Assembly: GCA_903970465.1 (NCBI GenBank)
Contig: CAJCIO010000083.1
Coordinates: 1-37,030, forward strand
Direction of reading: 5' to 3'
Length of the DNA: 37,030 bases
Source: Gammaproteobacteria bacterium
GTDB lineage: Bacteria; Pseudomonadota; Gammaproteobacteria; Pseudomonadales; Pseudomonadaceae
Program-made: the position numbers and the translations under genes
Shown here: piece after piece, positions 7,796-16,282 of the stretch
Position numbering within the stretch: the first letter of the stretch is position 1
How the letters are laid out: every line of letters begins with the position of its first letter
The notes under the pieces: model-generated
Database searches by the model: none
What the model saw: only the letters and a program-made list of their open reading frames with translations
Told to the model about the DNA's origin: nothing

Positions 7796-9030
7796 TATTT
7801 CAAATCCATTTTAAGATGAGCAAGCTGTTTCATGGACATTTGAGCCGCTGCGACACCATAGCTCAACTCAGATATTTTTAACTGTCCGTCTTTCGAACTC
7901 ACATATTTAAATATTTTTTTTGAGTACTTTTTATCGGAACGAATTATAAATAGGCAATCACTGACAACTGCATATCCTGAAACTACACTAGCTATTTTTT
8001 TAAAAAAATTCCGACCAACACGCGCGATCAATATATCCCCAGGACGCGCCACTAGAAACTTAGTAGGATCCAAACTCAGAAGCTCAATGCAACCCGACAA
8101 CTCATAATTCGAATGTACGCCGCTTAAATCTGTGGTGTGAACAGTCGCGCAGTCCAACTCTCTGACTTGAACGGAGGAGTGCTTTCCTCTTTTGATCTCC
8201 GCAATATCTTGCAACTCATGGTGAAAATATGAAGGTCTCGCTCCATGTCGTTGCATCCGTGAGTGATAGCTATAGTCCAATCGATGAACGCCGTCATCCG
8301 AGGAAATCGATATTGCCGGAGATAGCTTTCCAGTTTCCAAAATAGTCCGAAGTTCTATTTTTTCACCGATTCTTTCGCAAGAAGCTTTATTGAATATCAA
8401 TATATGTGTCTGGGCCTCTGTACGCTTGAAAATCTTCCGAGGTAGCTGTATTATTTTTTTTACACAATGCTCTTTTAAAAGAAACTCTCTAAAACTCGAA
8501 AATTTTTCCGCAGTAAAAATTCCATCTGGCAATATAACACCCGCCTCACCACCACTTTTTAACATTCTTATCATTTGCGCTAAAAACAATACTTCGGACG
8601 AACAGATTTTTGTAATTGAGGAGTATTTGCATATTCCAATCTGCTCAGAAACCTGTTGAAACTCATCCCGCCAATCAGGTTTTATATATGGAGGATTACA
8701 TACCGCAAGATCTATTGACCCCTCTGTCATCCCGAGAGTACTTGGGAGGTCAAATAGTAATGCATCCCCAACTACATGATACCTATTCTCATTTTCAGAA
8801 TCAGGAATCTGATGTCTACTTTCAATATCAAGAGAGAATATTTTTGCGTTATTCCAACGTTGAGAAGCAGCGAATGATAGACTGCCCAAACCGCAGCCCA
8901 AATCCAATATATTTGTGGCCTTAGCAGTATCCATCAAAGACACTAGCAAACTACTTATGTCGTTTTCTGTATAATATCTACCCAGACTATCTCTAGAAGT
9001 AAATGGAACTATATTCATACTTTTTAACAT
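7795..9030 (-). CDS. N6-adenine DNA methyltransferase with fused target-recognition domain (gene F)
   Basis: The protein has 411 residues. The SAM-binding motif I is ILDLGCGLGSL (41-51) and the catalytic motif IV is NPPY (112-115), the signature of N6-adenine (or N4-cytosine) amino-methyltransferases. The early GRYYTENDISSLLV is the region seen at the start of HsdM-like cores. After about residue 250 the sequence changes to something resembling half of a type I HsdS subunit: FLVARPGDILIARVG, then a hydrophobic strand-rich stretch ending in AAQMSMKQLAHLKM. It therefore probably recognises its own DNA sequence without a separate S subunit. No endonuclease domain or restriction gene is adjacent, so the mark may serve the ATPase/HEPN genes that follow. 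It is the first gene of the operon. ATG at 9030 or at 9018 (fifth codon) are both possible; neither has a strong ribosome-binding site. Confidence 0.8.
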   Translation of the reverse strand: MLKSMNIVPFTSRDSLGRYYTENDISSLLVSLMDTAKATNILDLGCGLGSLSFAASQRWNNAKIFSLDIESRHQIPDSENENRYHVVGDALLFDLPSTLGMTEGSIDLAVCNPPYIKPDWRDEFQQVSEQIGICKYSSITKICSSEVLFLAQMIRMLKSGGEAGVILPDGIFTAEKFSSFREFLLKEHCVKKIIQLPRKIFKRTEAQTHILIFNKASCERIGEKIELRTILETGKLSPAISISSDDGVHRLDYSYHSRMQRHGARPSYFHHELQDIAEIKRGKHSSVQVRELDCATVHTTDLSGVHSNYELSGCIELLSLDPTKFLVARPGDILIARVGRNFFKKIASVVSGYAVVSDCLFIIRSDKKYSKKIFKYVSSKDGQLKISELSYGVAAAQMSMKQLAHLKMDLK

Positions 9031-9976
9031 CTCTAGAGTATTTAACGATTTCCGCTATTCGCAATATTGGTTCGACATTGCCTAGGTCGCCTCGCATGCA
9101 TTGCCTCATTGCAGGGGACCGCCCTCTTAGGCCCGGACACTCAATATTCAGCGCCATAGGGCATCCTGAACGTTACACTCATCGTCCAGCTGGAGGATTC
9201 TCCCCTTTAGGCTAATCATCCCACATCCGTCGCTAACAAAATATCTCCAATCCGAGCCTACTGCTCGTCTGCCCAATGATCCCCATAAGATCAAACACAT
9301 ACACATATCCGGCAGACTCGGATCCCCAAACCTCAAGCCGTCTCCTGACCCACAGCAGGCAAGAGATAGAGAGCAGATTAAGCCAGCCATACTCCTCAAC
9401 ATGCTGAGGAAATTTGACACATTTTTCCCGCACCTCGCGCGTAAACCTGGCAGGGACTGAAACGCGGGCGGGTACGGGTAGCGGACATGTGGCGCTATTC
9501 GTTAAGGAGGGCCGTGCTTCATGCGACGCGCTGGCCCTGGAAATTCCGGCGGCCGGGGCGCCCCCGTCGATGTGTACATGGTTGGCAACCGGAAAGATGA
9601 CGCGCGCCTCCAGAGTTGGGCTTCGCATATCGACATCGATTCAGAGAATGGGCTTTGACGATTATGGCCGTCTTACCCTACTGCGCCGCCTCATCAGCTT
9701 CCTGCTCGTCAGGCCAGCATTTTGCCTCGGGCTTCCTTCAGATTCGCAGTCACCCGCGACACCCTTGCCTCTGGCTAACACTTCCTCTTGCCAGGTGTGT
9801 AGACGACTTGCACCTCCAAGTCACCAGCCTGGCCACGACAGCCAAGCTGGTTGCCCTTGCGCGCAACGCGCCATGGCTGGCGCACCATGAAAAAGCCCAT
9901 TCTTTTCAGGTTGGGCTAAGTCATTGAAAAATATGTCGGGACGGAGGGATGCGAACTTGCCCCGTAGCACCCCATA
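9031..9976. other. Gene-poor stretch between the defence operon and the integrase
   Basis: The 946 bases here contain no ORF I can support. The part near 9031-9100 is AT-rich and should hold the promoter of gene F (minus strand), but no -35/-10 pair is convincing. From about 9440 the composition becomes GC-rich like the chromosome. Overlapping ORFs on both strands there (for example 9233-9628 minus and 9414-9890 plus) look like products of GC-rich non-coding or decayed sequence. A 37-codon minus-strand ORF at 9775-9888, containing GNQLGCRGQAGDLEVQVV, has protein-like composition and may be a gene remnant. The integrase terminator lies at the right edge. Confidence 0.5.
9890..9917 (-). terminator. 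Probable Rho-independent terminator of the integrase
   Basis: Read on the minus strand, a perfect 6-bp stem AGCCCA / TGGGCT with a 12-base loop is followed by TTTT. It lies about 60 bases past the integrase stop codon. The long loop makes it a moderate rather than a strong terminator. Confidence 0.5.
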
Positions 9977-11284
9977 TTAATCAGCCGACTCACACTGTGC
10001 ACTACCCGTTGAAATTCGCCCGGTATGCGGCATGTATGTTTCGGGCGTAGGCGGCGGAACGCCAACCTCTAGCGCATCTAATAAGTCCGCCCAATACTGC
10101 ATCATCCTACGTCTCGGCTCGACGTATTCTGCATGATTGTATGCAGCCCGAATTTGGTTGGTATCAGCGTGTGAGAGCTGCGCCTCAATCCACTCTTCTA
10201 CAAAGCCAACCTCGTTGAGCGCCGTTGAGATGGTGGCCCTGATGCCATGCCCGGTGAGCCTTCCTTTGTAACCCATCCGGCTGATTGCGGTGTTAAGGGT
10301 ATTTTCACTGATCATTTCCTGCGGTTCGTACCGGTGAACCAGCAGATACCGCGCACCACGCGCTCTTAACTGCATTAGCCGCTGCACAATTGCAATTGCT
10401 TGAATAGACAGAGGAATCACATAAGGTGGGATCTCATTCCCCTGTGTTCGAACACGACTCCGGAGCTGCTTCACACCCTCCGGCGGCACCAGCCAAATCC
10501 CCTTGTCGAGATCGAATTGGCCTGGGGTCGCAGCCCGCAGCTCTCCTGTACGCACCCCTGTCAGCAGCAATAGCCGAATACCAAGCCGTGTCGCTTCTGC
10601 ACACCCATAGTGGGTAACGGTCCTGAGCAGTCCTGGAAGTTCATTTACCTGGAGGAAGGGATTATGGCGAACTGGCCGCGGCGTCTCGGCGACGATATCA
10701 AGATCTGCTGCTGGGTTCACATCAACTAACCCTTCCGCCATGGCAAAACGAAAGATCTGGTTGAGCCAGGTGCGCACCTTTCGCGCAGAGACCAGCGCCC
10801 CTCTGCGCTCAATTCGCCTAATGAGCTCCAGCACGTCACCACGAGAAATATCTGAGATCGGAAGATCGCCCAAACACGGCAGCATGTCCTTCTTGAGGTA
10901 TTTGCTCGCTTGCCCTGCACTGCCCTTCTTACTTTTCGTCAGCTTTTTACTTCGGAACTCATGCCAGCGACCAGCAACCGCTTCAAACGTGTTTTTGGCG
11001 GCGTGAGAGGCTTTTTGGCGCTCGGCGCGACGATGTGAGCGGGGATCAATATTGTTGGCCACCAGCGCACGTGCAGCCTCTCTCCGCTGGCGAGCCTCCT
11101 TGAGACTGACGTCGGGATAGATGCCAAGGGAAATACGCAATTGCTTGTCATTCCAATAGAAACGGAAATGCCAGCGCTTCGAACCCGTCGTGGGCACTTG
11201 CAGAGATAAGCCATCCCCATCAGTTAACGTATAAGGCTTGCTGGCGGGCTTGGCTTGCTTTATCGCTGTATCTGTCAGAGCCAT
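9977..11284 (-). CDS. P4-type tyrosine integrase
   Basis: This 435-residue site-specific recombinase would integrate and excise the island at a tRNA gene. The N-terminal arm-binding domain (DUF4102 type; SLGIYPDVSLKEARQRR at about 52-68) precedes a core-binding SAM-like domain (about 100-200) and the catalytic domain. Catalytic residues visible are R245 (LLTGVRTGEL), H346 and R349 (GHGIRAT), H372 (LSH) and the nucleophile Y382 (RAAYNHAEY), so the enzyme looks intact. The gene starts next to the tRNA-Asp and is transcribed away from it, the usual layout of P4-like islands. Its ribosome-binding site AAGGAGG is near-perfect but sits in a hairpin stem (11292-11310). The C-terminal 35 residues are proline-rich and not conserved. 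Only the relaxase of the element appears broken. Confidence 0.93.
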   Translation of the reverse strand: MALTDTAIKQAKPASKPYTLTDGDGLSLQVPTTGSKRWHFRFYWNDKQLRISLGIYPDVSLKEARQRREAARALVANNIDPRSHRRAERQKASHAAKNTFEAVAGRWHEFRSKKLTKSKKGSAGQASKYLKKDMLPCLGDLPISDISRGDVLELIRRIERRGALVSARKVRTWLNQIFRFAMAEGLVDVNPAADLDIVAETPRPVRHNPFLQVNELPGLLRTVTHYGCAEATRLGIRLLLLTGVRTGELRAATPGQFDLDKGIWLVPPEGVKQLRSRVRTQGNEIPPYVIPLSIQAIAIVQRLMQLRARGARYLLVHRYEPQEMISENTLNTAISRMGYKGRLTGHGIRATISTALNEVGFVEEWIEAQLSHADTNQIRAAYNHAEYVEPRRRMMQYWADLLDALEVGVPPPTPETYMPHTGRISTGSAQCESAD

Positions 11285-11290
11285 CAGACA

Positions 11291-11310
11291 CCTCCTTTTG
11301 CATCAAGGAG
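11291..11310 (-). promoter_or_regulatory. Shine-Dalgarno-sequestering hairpin before the integrase start
   Basis: On the minus strand CTCCTT (11310-11305) can pair fully with AAGGAG (11297-11292) across a 7-base loop. AAGGAG is the core of the integrase ribosome-binding site, which ends 6-7 bases before the ATG at 11284. Pairing would hide the site and could hold integrase translation low. This is seen in sequence only; no regulator is implied. Confidence 0.4.
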
Positions 11311-11384
11311 AGGAATACAACCCAGCGGTAGACGGACCAATACGAAAATTGATGCGCAAGGAATCGTAAAAGGCTGTGCCAGCG

Positions 11385-11407
11385 GTGTACTTAAATGTGT
11401 ACTTAAA
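11385..11407. repeat. Direct repeat GTGTACTTAAA x2, candidate integrase arm or Xis site
   Basis: Two perfect copies of GTGTACTTAAA at 11385-11395 and 11397-11407 stand 12 bases apart between the integrase start and the tRNA-Asp 3' end. Short direct repeats in this position are typical of arm-type integrase or excisionase binding sites, which is an inference here. The rest of the 11285-11517 spacer shows no gene. Confidence 0.45.
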
Positions 11408-11517
11408 AACCGTGGCTGGAGATGGATTCCAGTGGAATTCAGGAAACGAAAAAAGCGGCTCAAGGCTGCTATCTCCGTGGCTTCCAGGCGTTCAGTGGGC
11501 CTTAGTGGAAGCAAATA

Positions 11518-11562
11518 TGGCGCAGCGGACGGGACTCGAACCCGCGACCCCCGGCGTGACAG
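11518..11562. other. Presumed island attachment site in tRNA-Asp 3' half
   Basis: P4-type integrases recombine within the 3' part of a tRNA gene, leaving the tRNA intact and a repeat of its 3' end at the far side of the island. The integrase starts about 230 bases beyond this 3' end, so the core should lie here. The matching repeat would be left of the window and cannot be seen, so the limits given are nominal. Confidence 0.35.
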
Positions 11563-11594
11563 GCCGGTATTCTAACCGACTGAACTACCGCTGC
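11518..11594 (-). tRNA. tRNA-Asp (GTC), copy next to the island
   Basis: A 77-base cloverleaf with acceptor stem GCAGCGG / CCGCTGC, discriminator G and encoded CCA. The anticodon loop reads CTGTCAC, giving anticodon GTC. The T-arm contains GGTTCGAGTCC. It is the last gene of the Val-Asp-Asp transcript and carries the presumed attachment site at its 3' end. It differs from the next copy by one compensated acceptor pair. Confidence 0.97.
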
Positions 11595-11689
11595 GTATCG
11601 CTCGGACTTGCGTCCGTTTGAACCTGTGTGACTCCAAGGCTTCGGTGCCTTTGAATCGCCAACCGGATAACTCCGACTGGTACATAAAA

Positions 11690-11766
11690 TGGCGCAGTGG
11701 ACGGGACTCGAACCCGCGACCCCCGGCGTGACAGGCCGGTATTCTAACCGACTGAACTACCACTGC
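11690..11766 (-). tRNA. tRNA-Asp (GTC), second copy
   Basis: A 77-base tRNA identical to its neighbour except for acceptor stem GCAGTGG / CCACTGC, where the C-G pair of the other copy is replaced by T-A. CCA is encoded. It lies 95 bases upstream of the other Asp gene in the same transcript. Confidence 0.97.
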
Positions 11767-11825
11767 GCGTCGGTGCTTCTTCTGAAGCGGTACAACCCAT
11801 ATTGCGATGCTGCTTTCTCACGAAG

Positions 11826-11901
11826 TGGTGGGTGATGACGGGATCGAACCGCCGACCCTCTGCTTGTAAGGCAGATGCTCTCCCGGCTGAGCTAATCACC
11901 C
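11826..11901 (-). tRNA. tRNA-Val (TAC)
   Basis: A 76-base tRNA with acceptor stem GGGTGAT / ATCACCC, anticodon loop CTTACAA (anticodon TAC), T-arm GGTTCGATCCC and encoded CCA. It is the first gene of the Val-Asp-Asp cluster, beginning about 21 bases after the -10 box of the cluster promoter. Confidence 0.97.
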
Positions 11902-11922
11902 TTTGCTTCGCTGAGGCCGCGA

Positions 11923-11951
11923 AATTTACGCACCTACCGATGCTAAGTCAA
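11923..11951 (-). promoter_or_regulatory. Promoter of the tRNA-Val/Asp/Asp cluster
   Basis: On the minus strand TTGACT (11951-11946) and TAAATT (11928-11923) are separated by 17 bases. The bases just after the -10 box, TCGCGGCC, form a GC-rich discriminator like those of stable-RNA promoters under stringent control. Confidence 0.8.
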
Positions 11952-11985
11952 TACTCTGATTGAAGTTTTTCTAAAAAAACCTTTT

Positions 11986-12762
11986 TCAGGGCTGATAGAT
12001 CATCTTGCGCGACATGCCACCGTCGACGACAAATTCCTGCCCGGTGACAAAACCGGCCTGACGCGACAGCAGCCACGCGACCATCCCGGCGACGTCCTCG
12101 ACCGTGCCCACACGCCCGGTCGGGTGCTGCGCGTGATCACTGTCGCTGAGGGGCTCGGCACGTCTGACGGCGGCGTCACGTGTGTCGATCCAGCCAGGGC
12201 TGACCGCGTTGACGCGAATCTCCGGGCCCAGGCTGATGGCCAGCGCGTGAGTGAGCGCCACCAGACCGCCCTTGCTCGCCGCGTAGGCCTCGGTATCAGG
12301 TTCCGATTGCCGCGCACGGGTGGACGTCAGGTTGACGATCGCCCCACAACGCGCCCGCAGATACGGCGCGCAGTGTTTGGCCAACAGCATAGGGCCGCCC
12401 AGGTTGACCGCCATGATGCGGTTCCAGTGGGCGATGTCGAGGGATTCGAGGGTAGTGTTGTGCGGATCGGCGATAGCTGCGTTACACACCAGCGCGTCCA
12501 GGCGACCGAACTGCCCCAGTACCTGAGCAACCCCTGCAGCCACCTGAGCCTCGTCGGCCACGTCCATGGCGATGAACAAGGCATTTTCGCCCAACGCCTG
12601 GGCGACCTTGGGGCCGCGCACGCGGTCAAGGTCGGTGAGCACCACTTGCCATTGCTCGCTGATCAGCCAGGCGGCGATGCCCAGGCCGATACCCCGTGCC
12701 GCGCCCGTCACCAACGCGACGCGGCCATTGTGACCGCGCTCGGCGGGAGCGAAATCGATCAC
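11986..12762 (-). CDS. Short-chain dehydrogenase/reductase
   Basis: A 258-residue classical SDR. The NAD(P)-binding glycine motif [12 protein letters not shown] is at 19-30, NAA at 94-96, and the catalytic Ser147, Tyr160 and Lys164 (YAASK) are present. The late segment INAVSPG/GWID-like [11 protein letters not shown] and the C-terminal EFVVDGGMS are typical of the family. The aspartate in VVLTDLD after the second strand favours NAD(H). Substrate cannot be inferred. The ATG overlaps the end of metZ by 4 bases, so it is translated as the last gene of the cvpA-purF-metZ operon, a conserved Pseudomonas arrangement. Stop to tRNA-promoter spacing is short, and a T-rich stretch follows the stop, but the hairpin there is too weak to call a terminator. 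Confidence 0.92.
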   Translation of the reverse strand: MIDFAPAERGHNGRVALVTGAARGIGLGIAAWLISEQWQVVLTDLDRVRGPKVAQALGENALFIAMDVADEAQVAAGVAQVLGQFGRLDALVCNAAIADPHNTTLESLDIAHWNRIMAVNLGGPMLLAKHCAPYLRARCGAIVNLTSTRARQSEPDTEAYAASKGGLVALTHALAISLGPEIRVNAVSPGWIDTRDAAVRRAEPLSDSDHAQHPTGRVGTVEDVAGMVAWLLSRQAGFVTGQEFVVDGGMSRKMIYQP

Positions 12763-13970
12763 AGCGCAGCCAGGCCGCGGGCCAGATCGGCTTGCAGGTC
12801 GGCGACGTCTTCGAGGCCCACGGCAACCCGGATCAGGCTGTCACGGATGCCGGCGGCTTCACGCTCCTGCGGCGACAGGCGGCCGTGGGAGGTAGTGGCC
12901 GGATGAGTGATGGTGGTCTTGCTGTCGCCCAGGTTGGCGGTGATCGAGATCAACCGCGTGGCGTCGATGAAGCGCCACGCCCCCGCCTTGCCACCCTTGA
13001 CTTCGAAACTCACCACGCCGCCGAAGCCTTTGGTCTGGCGCTTGGCCAGTTCGTGCTGCGGATGGCTTGGCAAGCCCGAGTAGTGGACCTTCTCGATGCC
13101 GTCCTGCTGCTCCAGCCACTCGGCCAGCGTCTGCGCGTTGGCGCAATGCTGACGCATGCGCAGGCTGAGGGTCTCGAGGCCCTTGAGGAAGATCCAGGCG
13201 TTGAACGGGCTCAGCGAAGCGCCAGCGGTACGAACCACACCGACCATCTCTTTCATATGCTCGGCACGACCGGCGACCACACCGCCCATGCAACGGCCCT
13301 GGCCATCGATAAACTTGGTGGCCGAATGCACAACGATATCGGCGCCCAGCTTCAGCGGCTGTTGCAAGGCCGGCGTGCTGAAGCAGTTGTCGACGACCAG
13401 CAGCGTACCCTTGGCGTGGGCGATATCGGCGAGTGCGGCGATGTCCACCAACTCGGCCAATGGATTTGAAGGCGACTCGACGAACAGGAACTTGGTGTTG
13501 GGCTTGATAGCCTTTTCCCAGCCTTCAAGATTGACCAGCGGCACGTAATCGATCTCGATGCCGAAGCGCTTGAAGTACTTGTCGAACAGGCTGATGGTCG
13601 AGCCGAACACGCTTTGCGAGATCAGCACGTGATCGCCAGCGCTGCACAGGCCCATGGCGATGGCGGTGATGGCCGCCATGCCGGTGGAGAAGCCCACTGC
13701 CTGCTCGGCGCCTTCAAGCGCTGCCATGCGCTCTTCGAACGAGCGCACGGTGGGATTGGTGTAGCGCGAGTAGACGTTGCCCGGCACTTCACCGGCAAAA
13801 CGCGCGGCGGCGTCGGCAGCGGTGCGAAAAACGTAGCTGGAAGTGAAGAACAGCGGATCGCTGTGCTCCCCTTCCGGTGTGCGGTGCTGGCCGGCGCGCA
13901 CTGCGAGGGTGTCGAACGAGACGCCCTCCAGATCACTGTCCAGCCGACCTGCGTCCCATTCCTGTGTCAT
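12759..13970 (-). CDS. metZ: O-succinylhomoserine sulfhydrylase
   Basis: A 403-residue PLP enzyme of the Cys/Met metabolism class that makes homocysteine from O-succinylhomoserine and sulfide in the direct sulfhydrylation route of Pseudomonas. The PLP lysine is K219 in HSATKF. Other family landmarks are SSYVFRTA near the N-terminus, the YSRYTNPT motif (67-74) and the phosphate-binding GFSTGMAAI region. Length is normal. It starts 11 bases after purF and overlaps the SDR gene by 4 bases. The neighbourhood (purF upstream) matches P. aeruginosa and P. putida, supporting metZ rather than cystathionine beta-lyase or gamma-synthase. Confidence 0.95.
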   Translation of the reverse strand: MTQEWDAGRLDSDLEGVSFDTLAVRAGQHRTPEGEHSDPLFFTSSYVFRTAADAAARFAGEVPGNVYSRYTNPTVRSFEERMAALEGAEQAVGFSTGMAAITAIAMGLCSAGDHVLISQSVFGSTISLFDKYFKRFGIEIDYVPLVNLEGWEKAIKPNTKFLFVESPSNPLAELVDIAALADIAHAKGTLLVVDNCFSTPALQQPLKLGADIVVHSATKFIDGQGRCMGGVVAGRAEHMKEMVGVVRTAGASLSPFNAWIFLKGLETLSLRMRQHCANAQTLAEWLEQQDGIEKVHYSGLPSHPQHELAKRQTKGFGGVVSFEVKGGKAGAWRFIDATRLISITANLGDSKTTITHPATTSHGRLSPQEREAAGIRDSLIRVAVGLEDVADLQADLARGLAAL

Positions 13971-13981
13971 GCATCGACTCC

Positions 13982-15487
13982 TTAGTTGTTGTACAGATCG
14001 ATGATCGCGCTCACGGCTTGGGTCTTGACCTTTGAGGAGTCGTTGCGCGCCTGCTCGATCTTGTGCAGGTAATGCGCATCGATATCACCGGTCACGTACT
14101 TGCCGTCGAATACCGCGCAATCGAAGTTGTCGATCTTGACCTTGCCACCGCCGACCGCGTCGATCAGGTCTGGCAGGTCCTGGTAGATGAGCCAGTCGGC
14201 GCCGATCAGGTCAGCGACGTCCTGGGTGCTGCGGTTGTGCGCGATGAGTTCGTGCGCACTCGGCATGTCGATGCCGTAGACGTTCGGGTAGCGCACGGCC
14301 GGCGCGGCAGAGCAGAAGTAGACGTTCTTGGCACCCGCTTCGCGGGCCATCTGAATGATCTGCTTGCAGGTGGTGCCGCGTACGATAGAGTCGTCCACCA
14401 GCATCACGTTCTTGCCGCGGAATTCCAGTTCGATGGCGTTGAGCTTCTGGCGCACGGATTTTTTCCGTGCGGCCTGGCCCGGCATGATGAAGGTCCGGCC
14501 GATGTAGCGGTTCTTGACGAAGCCTTCGCGGAACTTGACGCCCAGGTGGTTGGCAAGCTCCAGCGCCGCCGTGCGGCTGGTGTCAGGGATCGGGATGACC
14601 ACGTCGATGTCGTGCTCAGGACGCTCGCGCAGGATCTTCTCGGCCAGCTTCTCGCCCATGCGCAGACGCGCTTTGTACACCGAGATGCCGTCGATGATCG
14701 AGTCAGGACGCGCCAGGTAGACGTGTTCGAAAATGCACGGCGCATATTGCGGGTTAGGTGCGCACTGACGGGTATACAGCTTGCCGTCTTCGGTGATGTA
14801 AACCGCTTCGCCAGGTGCCAGGTCACGAATCAGGGTGAAGCCGAGCACGTCCAGCGAGACGCTTTCAGAGGCGATCATGTACTCGACGCCTTCGTCGGTA
14901 TGACGCTGACCGAACACGATCGGACGTATGGCATGGGGGTCGCGGAAACCGACGATGCCGTAACCAGTGATCATCGCGACCACGGCGTAACCGCCCTTGC
15001 AGCGCTTGTGCACGTCGGTCACGGCAGCGAACACGTCTTCTTCGGTGGGCTGCAGCTTGCCGCGCACCGCCAGTTCATGGGCAAAGACGTTGAGCAGGAC
15101 TTCGGAATCGGAGTTGGTGTTGACGTGACGCAGGTCAGACTCGTAGATCTCCTTGGCCAGTTGCTCGACGTTGGTCAGATTGCCGTTATGCGCCAGGGTG
15201 ATGCCGTACGGCGAGTTGACGTAGAACGGCTGCGCTTCGGCGGACGTGGAGCTGCCGGCCGTTGGATAGCGCACGTGGCCGATGCCCATGGCGCCGACCA
15301 GACGCTGCATGTGGCGCTGCTGGAACACGTCGCGCACCAGGCCGTTGTCCTTGCGCAGGAACAGCTTGCCATCGTGACTGGTTACAATACCGGCAGCGTC
15401 CTGGCCCCGATGCTGGAGAACGGTTAAGGCGTCATACAGCGCCTGATTGACGTTCGACTTGCCGACGATACCGACGATGCCACACAT
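13982..15487 (-). CDS. purF: Amidophosphoribosyltransferase
   Basis: A 501-residue enzyme for the first committed step of purine synthesis: PRPP plus glutamine gives phosphoribosylamine. The start is the ATG at 15487 because the protein must begin MCGIVGIVG, with Cys2 exposed as the N-terminal nucleophile of the glutaminase domain; the upstream ATG at 15496 would block this. The C-terminal phosphoribosyltransferase domain carries the PRPP loop [13 protein letters not shown]. The glutaminase landmarks [10 protein letters not shown] and AHNGNLTN are present. It lies between cvpA and metZ in one operon. Full length and intact. Confidence 0.97.
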   Translation of the reverse strand: MCGIVGIVGKSNVNQALYDALTVLQHRGQDAAGIVTSHDGKLFLRKDNGLVRDVFQQRHMQRLVGAMGIGHVRYPTAGSSTSAEAQPFYVNSPYGITLAHNGNLTNVEQLAKEIYESDLRHVNTNSDSEVLLNVFAHELAVRGKLQPTEEDVFAAVTDVHKRCKGGYAVVAMITGYGIVGFRDPHAIRPIVFGQRHTDEGVEYMIASESVSLDVLGFTLIRDLAPGEAVYITEDGKLYTRQCAPNPQYAPCIFEHVYLARPDSIIDGISVYKARLRMGEKLAEKILRERPEHDIDVVIPIPDTSRTAALELANHLGVKFREGFVKNRYIGRTFIMPGQAARKKSVRQKLNAIELEFRGKNVMLVDDSIVRGTTCKQIIQMAREAGAKNVYFCSAAPAVRYPNVYGIDMPSAHELIAHNRSTQDVADLIGADWLIYQDLPDLIDAVGGGKVKIDNFDCAVFDGKYVTGDIDAHYLHKIEQARNDSSKVKTQAVSAIIDLYNN

Positions 15488-15528
15488 GCGACCCAACCCC
15501 TACGTAGTGAATCTGAACTGAACAACCC

Positions 15529-16089
15529 TTACTGGCCTTTGGTGACGGCCGGCAAGAGGTGATCCTTGAACGGAAGATCAACTGGTGAGCTGATTCCGCT
15601 GGCGAGCCACTGACTGGTCATCCCCAGAATGAGGTTTTTCGACCAGTCAGCGACCAATAAAAACTTGGGCAGCAACTGCGATTGTTGCCACCACGGATCC
15701 TGTTGTACCGGGCCCAGGCTCAACAGCCCGGCCGCAACCACGACCAGCAGGCCTCCGCGCGCAGCGCCGAAGACCATGCCCAGAAAACGGTCGGTCCCGG
15801 ATAGGCCGGTGACGCGAACCAGTTCGCTGATCAGATAGTTGACCATTGCCCCGACAATCAGCGTGGCAACGAAAAGAATGGCGCACCCGGCAATGACACG
15901 GGCTGAAGGCGTCTGGATATAGGGCTCGAGATACTGCGCCAGACCGCCACCGAACATCCATGCCACCGCACCGGCGATGATCCACGTGACCAGCGACAGG
16001 GCCTCTTTGACGAAGCCTCGGCTCAGACTGATCAACGCGGAGATGGCGATTATCGCAATAATCGCCCAATCGACGTAGGTAAATGGCAC
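15529..16089 (-). CDS. cvpA: CvpA family inner-membrane protein
   Basis: A 186-residue membrane protein with four predicted hydrophobic segments (about 8-25, 32-50, 65-88 and 100-125) in the CvpA pattern. The DWAIIAIIAISALISLSRGF start and the GTDRFLGMVFGAARG loop are characteristic. In E. coli CvpA affects colicin V export and envelope homeostasis; the exact role is unsettled. It is the first gene of the purF operon, with 41 bases to purF. The start is the ATG at 16089; upstream lies the REP pair after dedD. Confidence 0.93.
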   Translation of the reverse strand: MPFTYVDWAIIAIIAISALISLSRGFVKEALSLVTWIIAGAVAWMFGGGLAQYLEPYIQTPSARVIAGCAILFVATLIVGAMVNYLISELVRVTGLSGTDRFLGMVFGAARGGLLVVVAAGLLSLGPVQQDPWWQQSQLLPKFLLVADWSKNLILGMTSQWLASGISSPVDLPFKDHLLPAVTKGQ

Positions 16090-16213
16090 GGTGCAGTCCG
16101 CAGACGGTTAAGGCGGCGCATTTTAGCAGAGCGGGGGCGTTGCGGTAAGCGGGGAATGTTAAGAGCGGCGATTTAGCACGGCTATCGATGCCAAAGAGAG
16201 TGGCTCACGGTCC

Positions 16214-16279
16214 CTTCGCGGGCAGTGCCCGCTCCCACAGTGCAGTGCGCATCCGTGGGAGCAGGCTCTGCCCGCGAAG
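16214..16279. repeat. REP palindrome pair (cvpA-dedD gap)
   Basis: Two facing copies of a Pseudomonas REP-like unit: CTTCGCGGGCAGTGCCCGCT followed by CCACAG, then CCGTGGGAGCAGGCTCTGCC with CGCGAAG. Together they can fold into a long cruciform between the dedD stop and cvpA. The gap (16090-16282) holds nothing else recognisable. Confidence 0.8.
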
Positions 16280-16282
16280 CGC

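Noticed and set aside
9414..9890. 158-residue plus-strand ORF between the defence operon and the integrase
   Set aside because: It has no domain and an overlapping ORF of similar quality on the other strand; composition looks like GC-rich non-coding sequence.
11940..11985. Terminator after the SDR gene
   Set aside because: A T-run follows the stop, but the preceding hairpin has only about three pairs.
14063..15427. 454-residue plus-strand ORF
   Set aside because: It is wholly antisense to purF, a well-supported gene.
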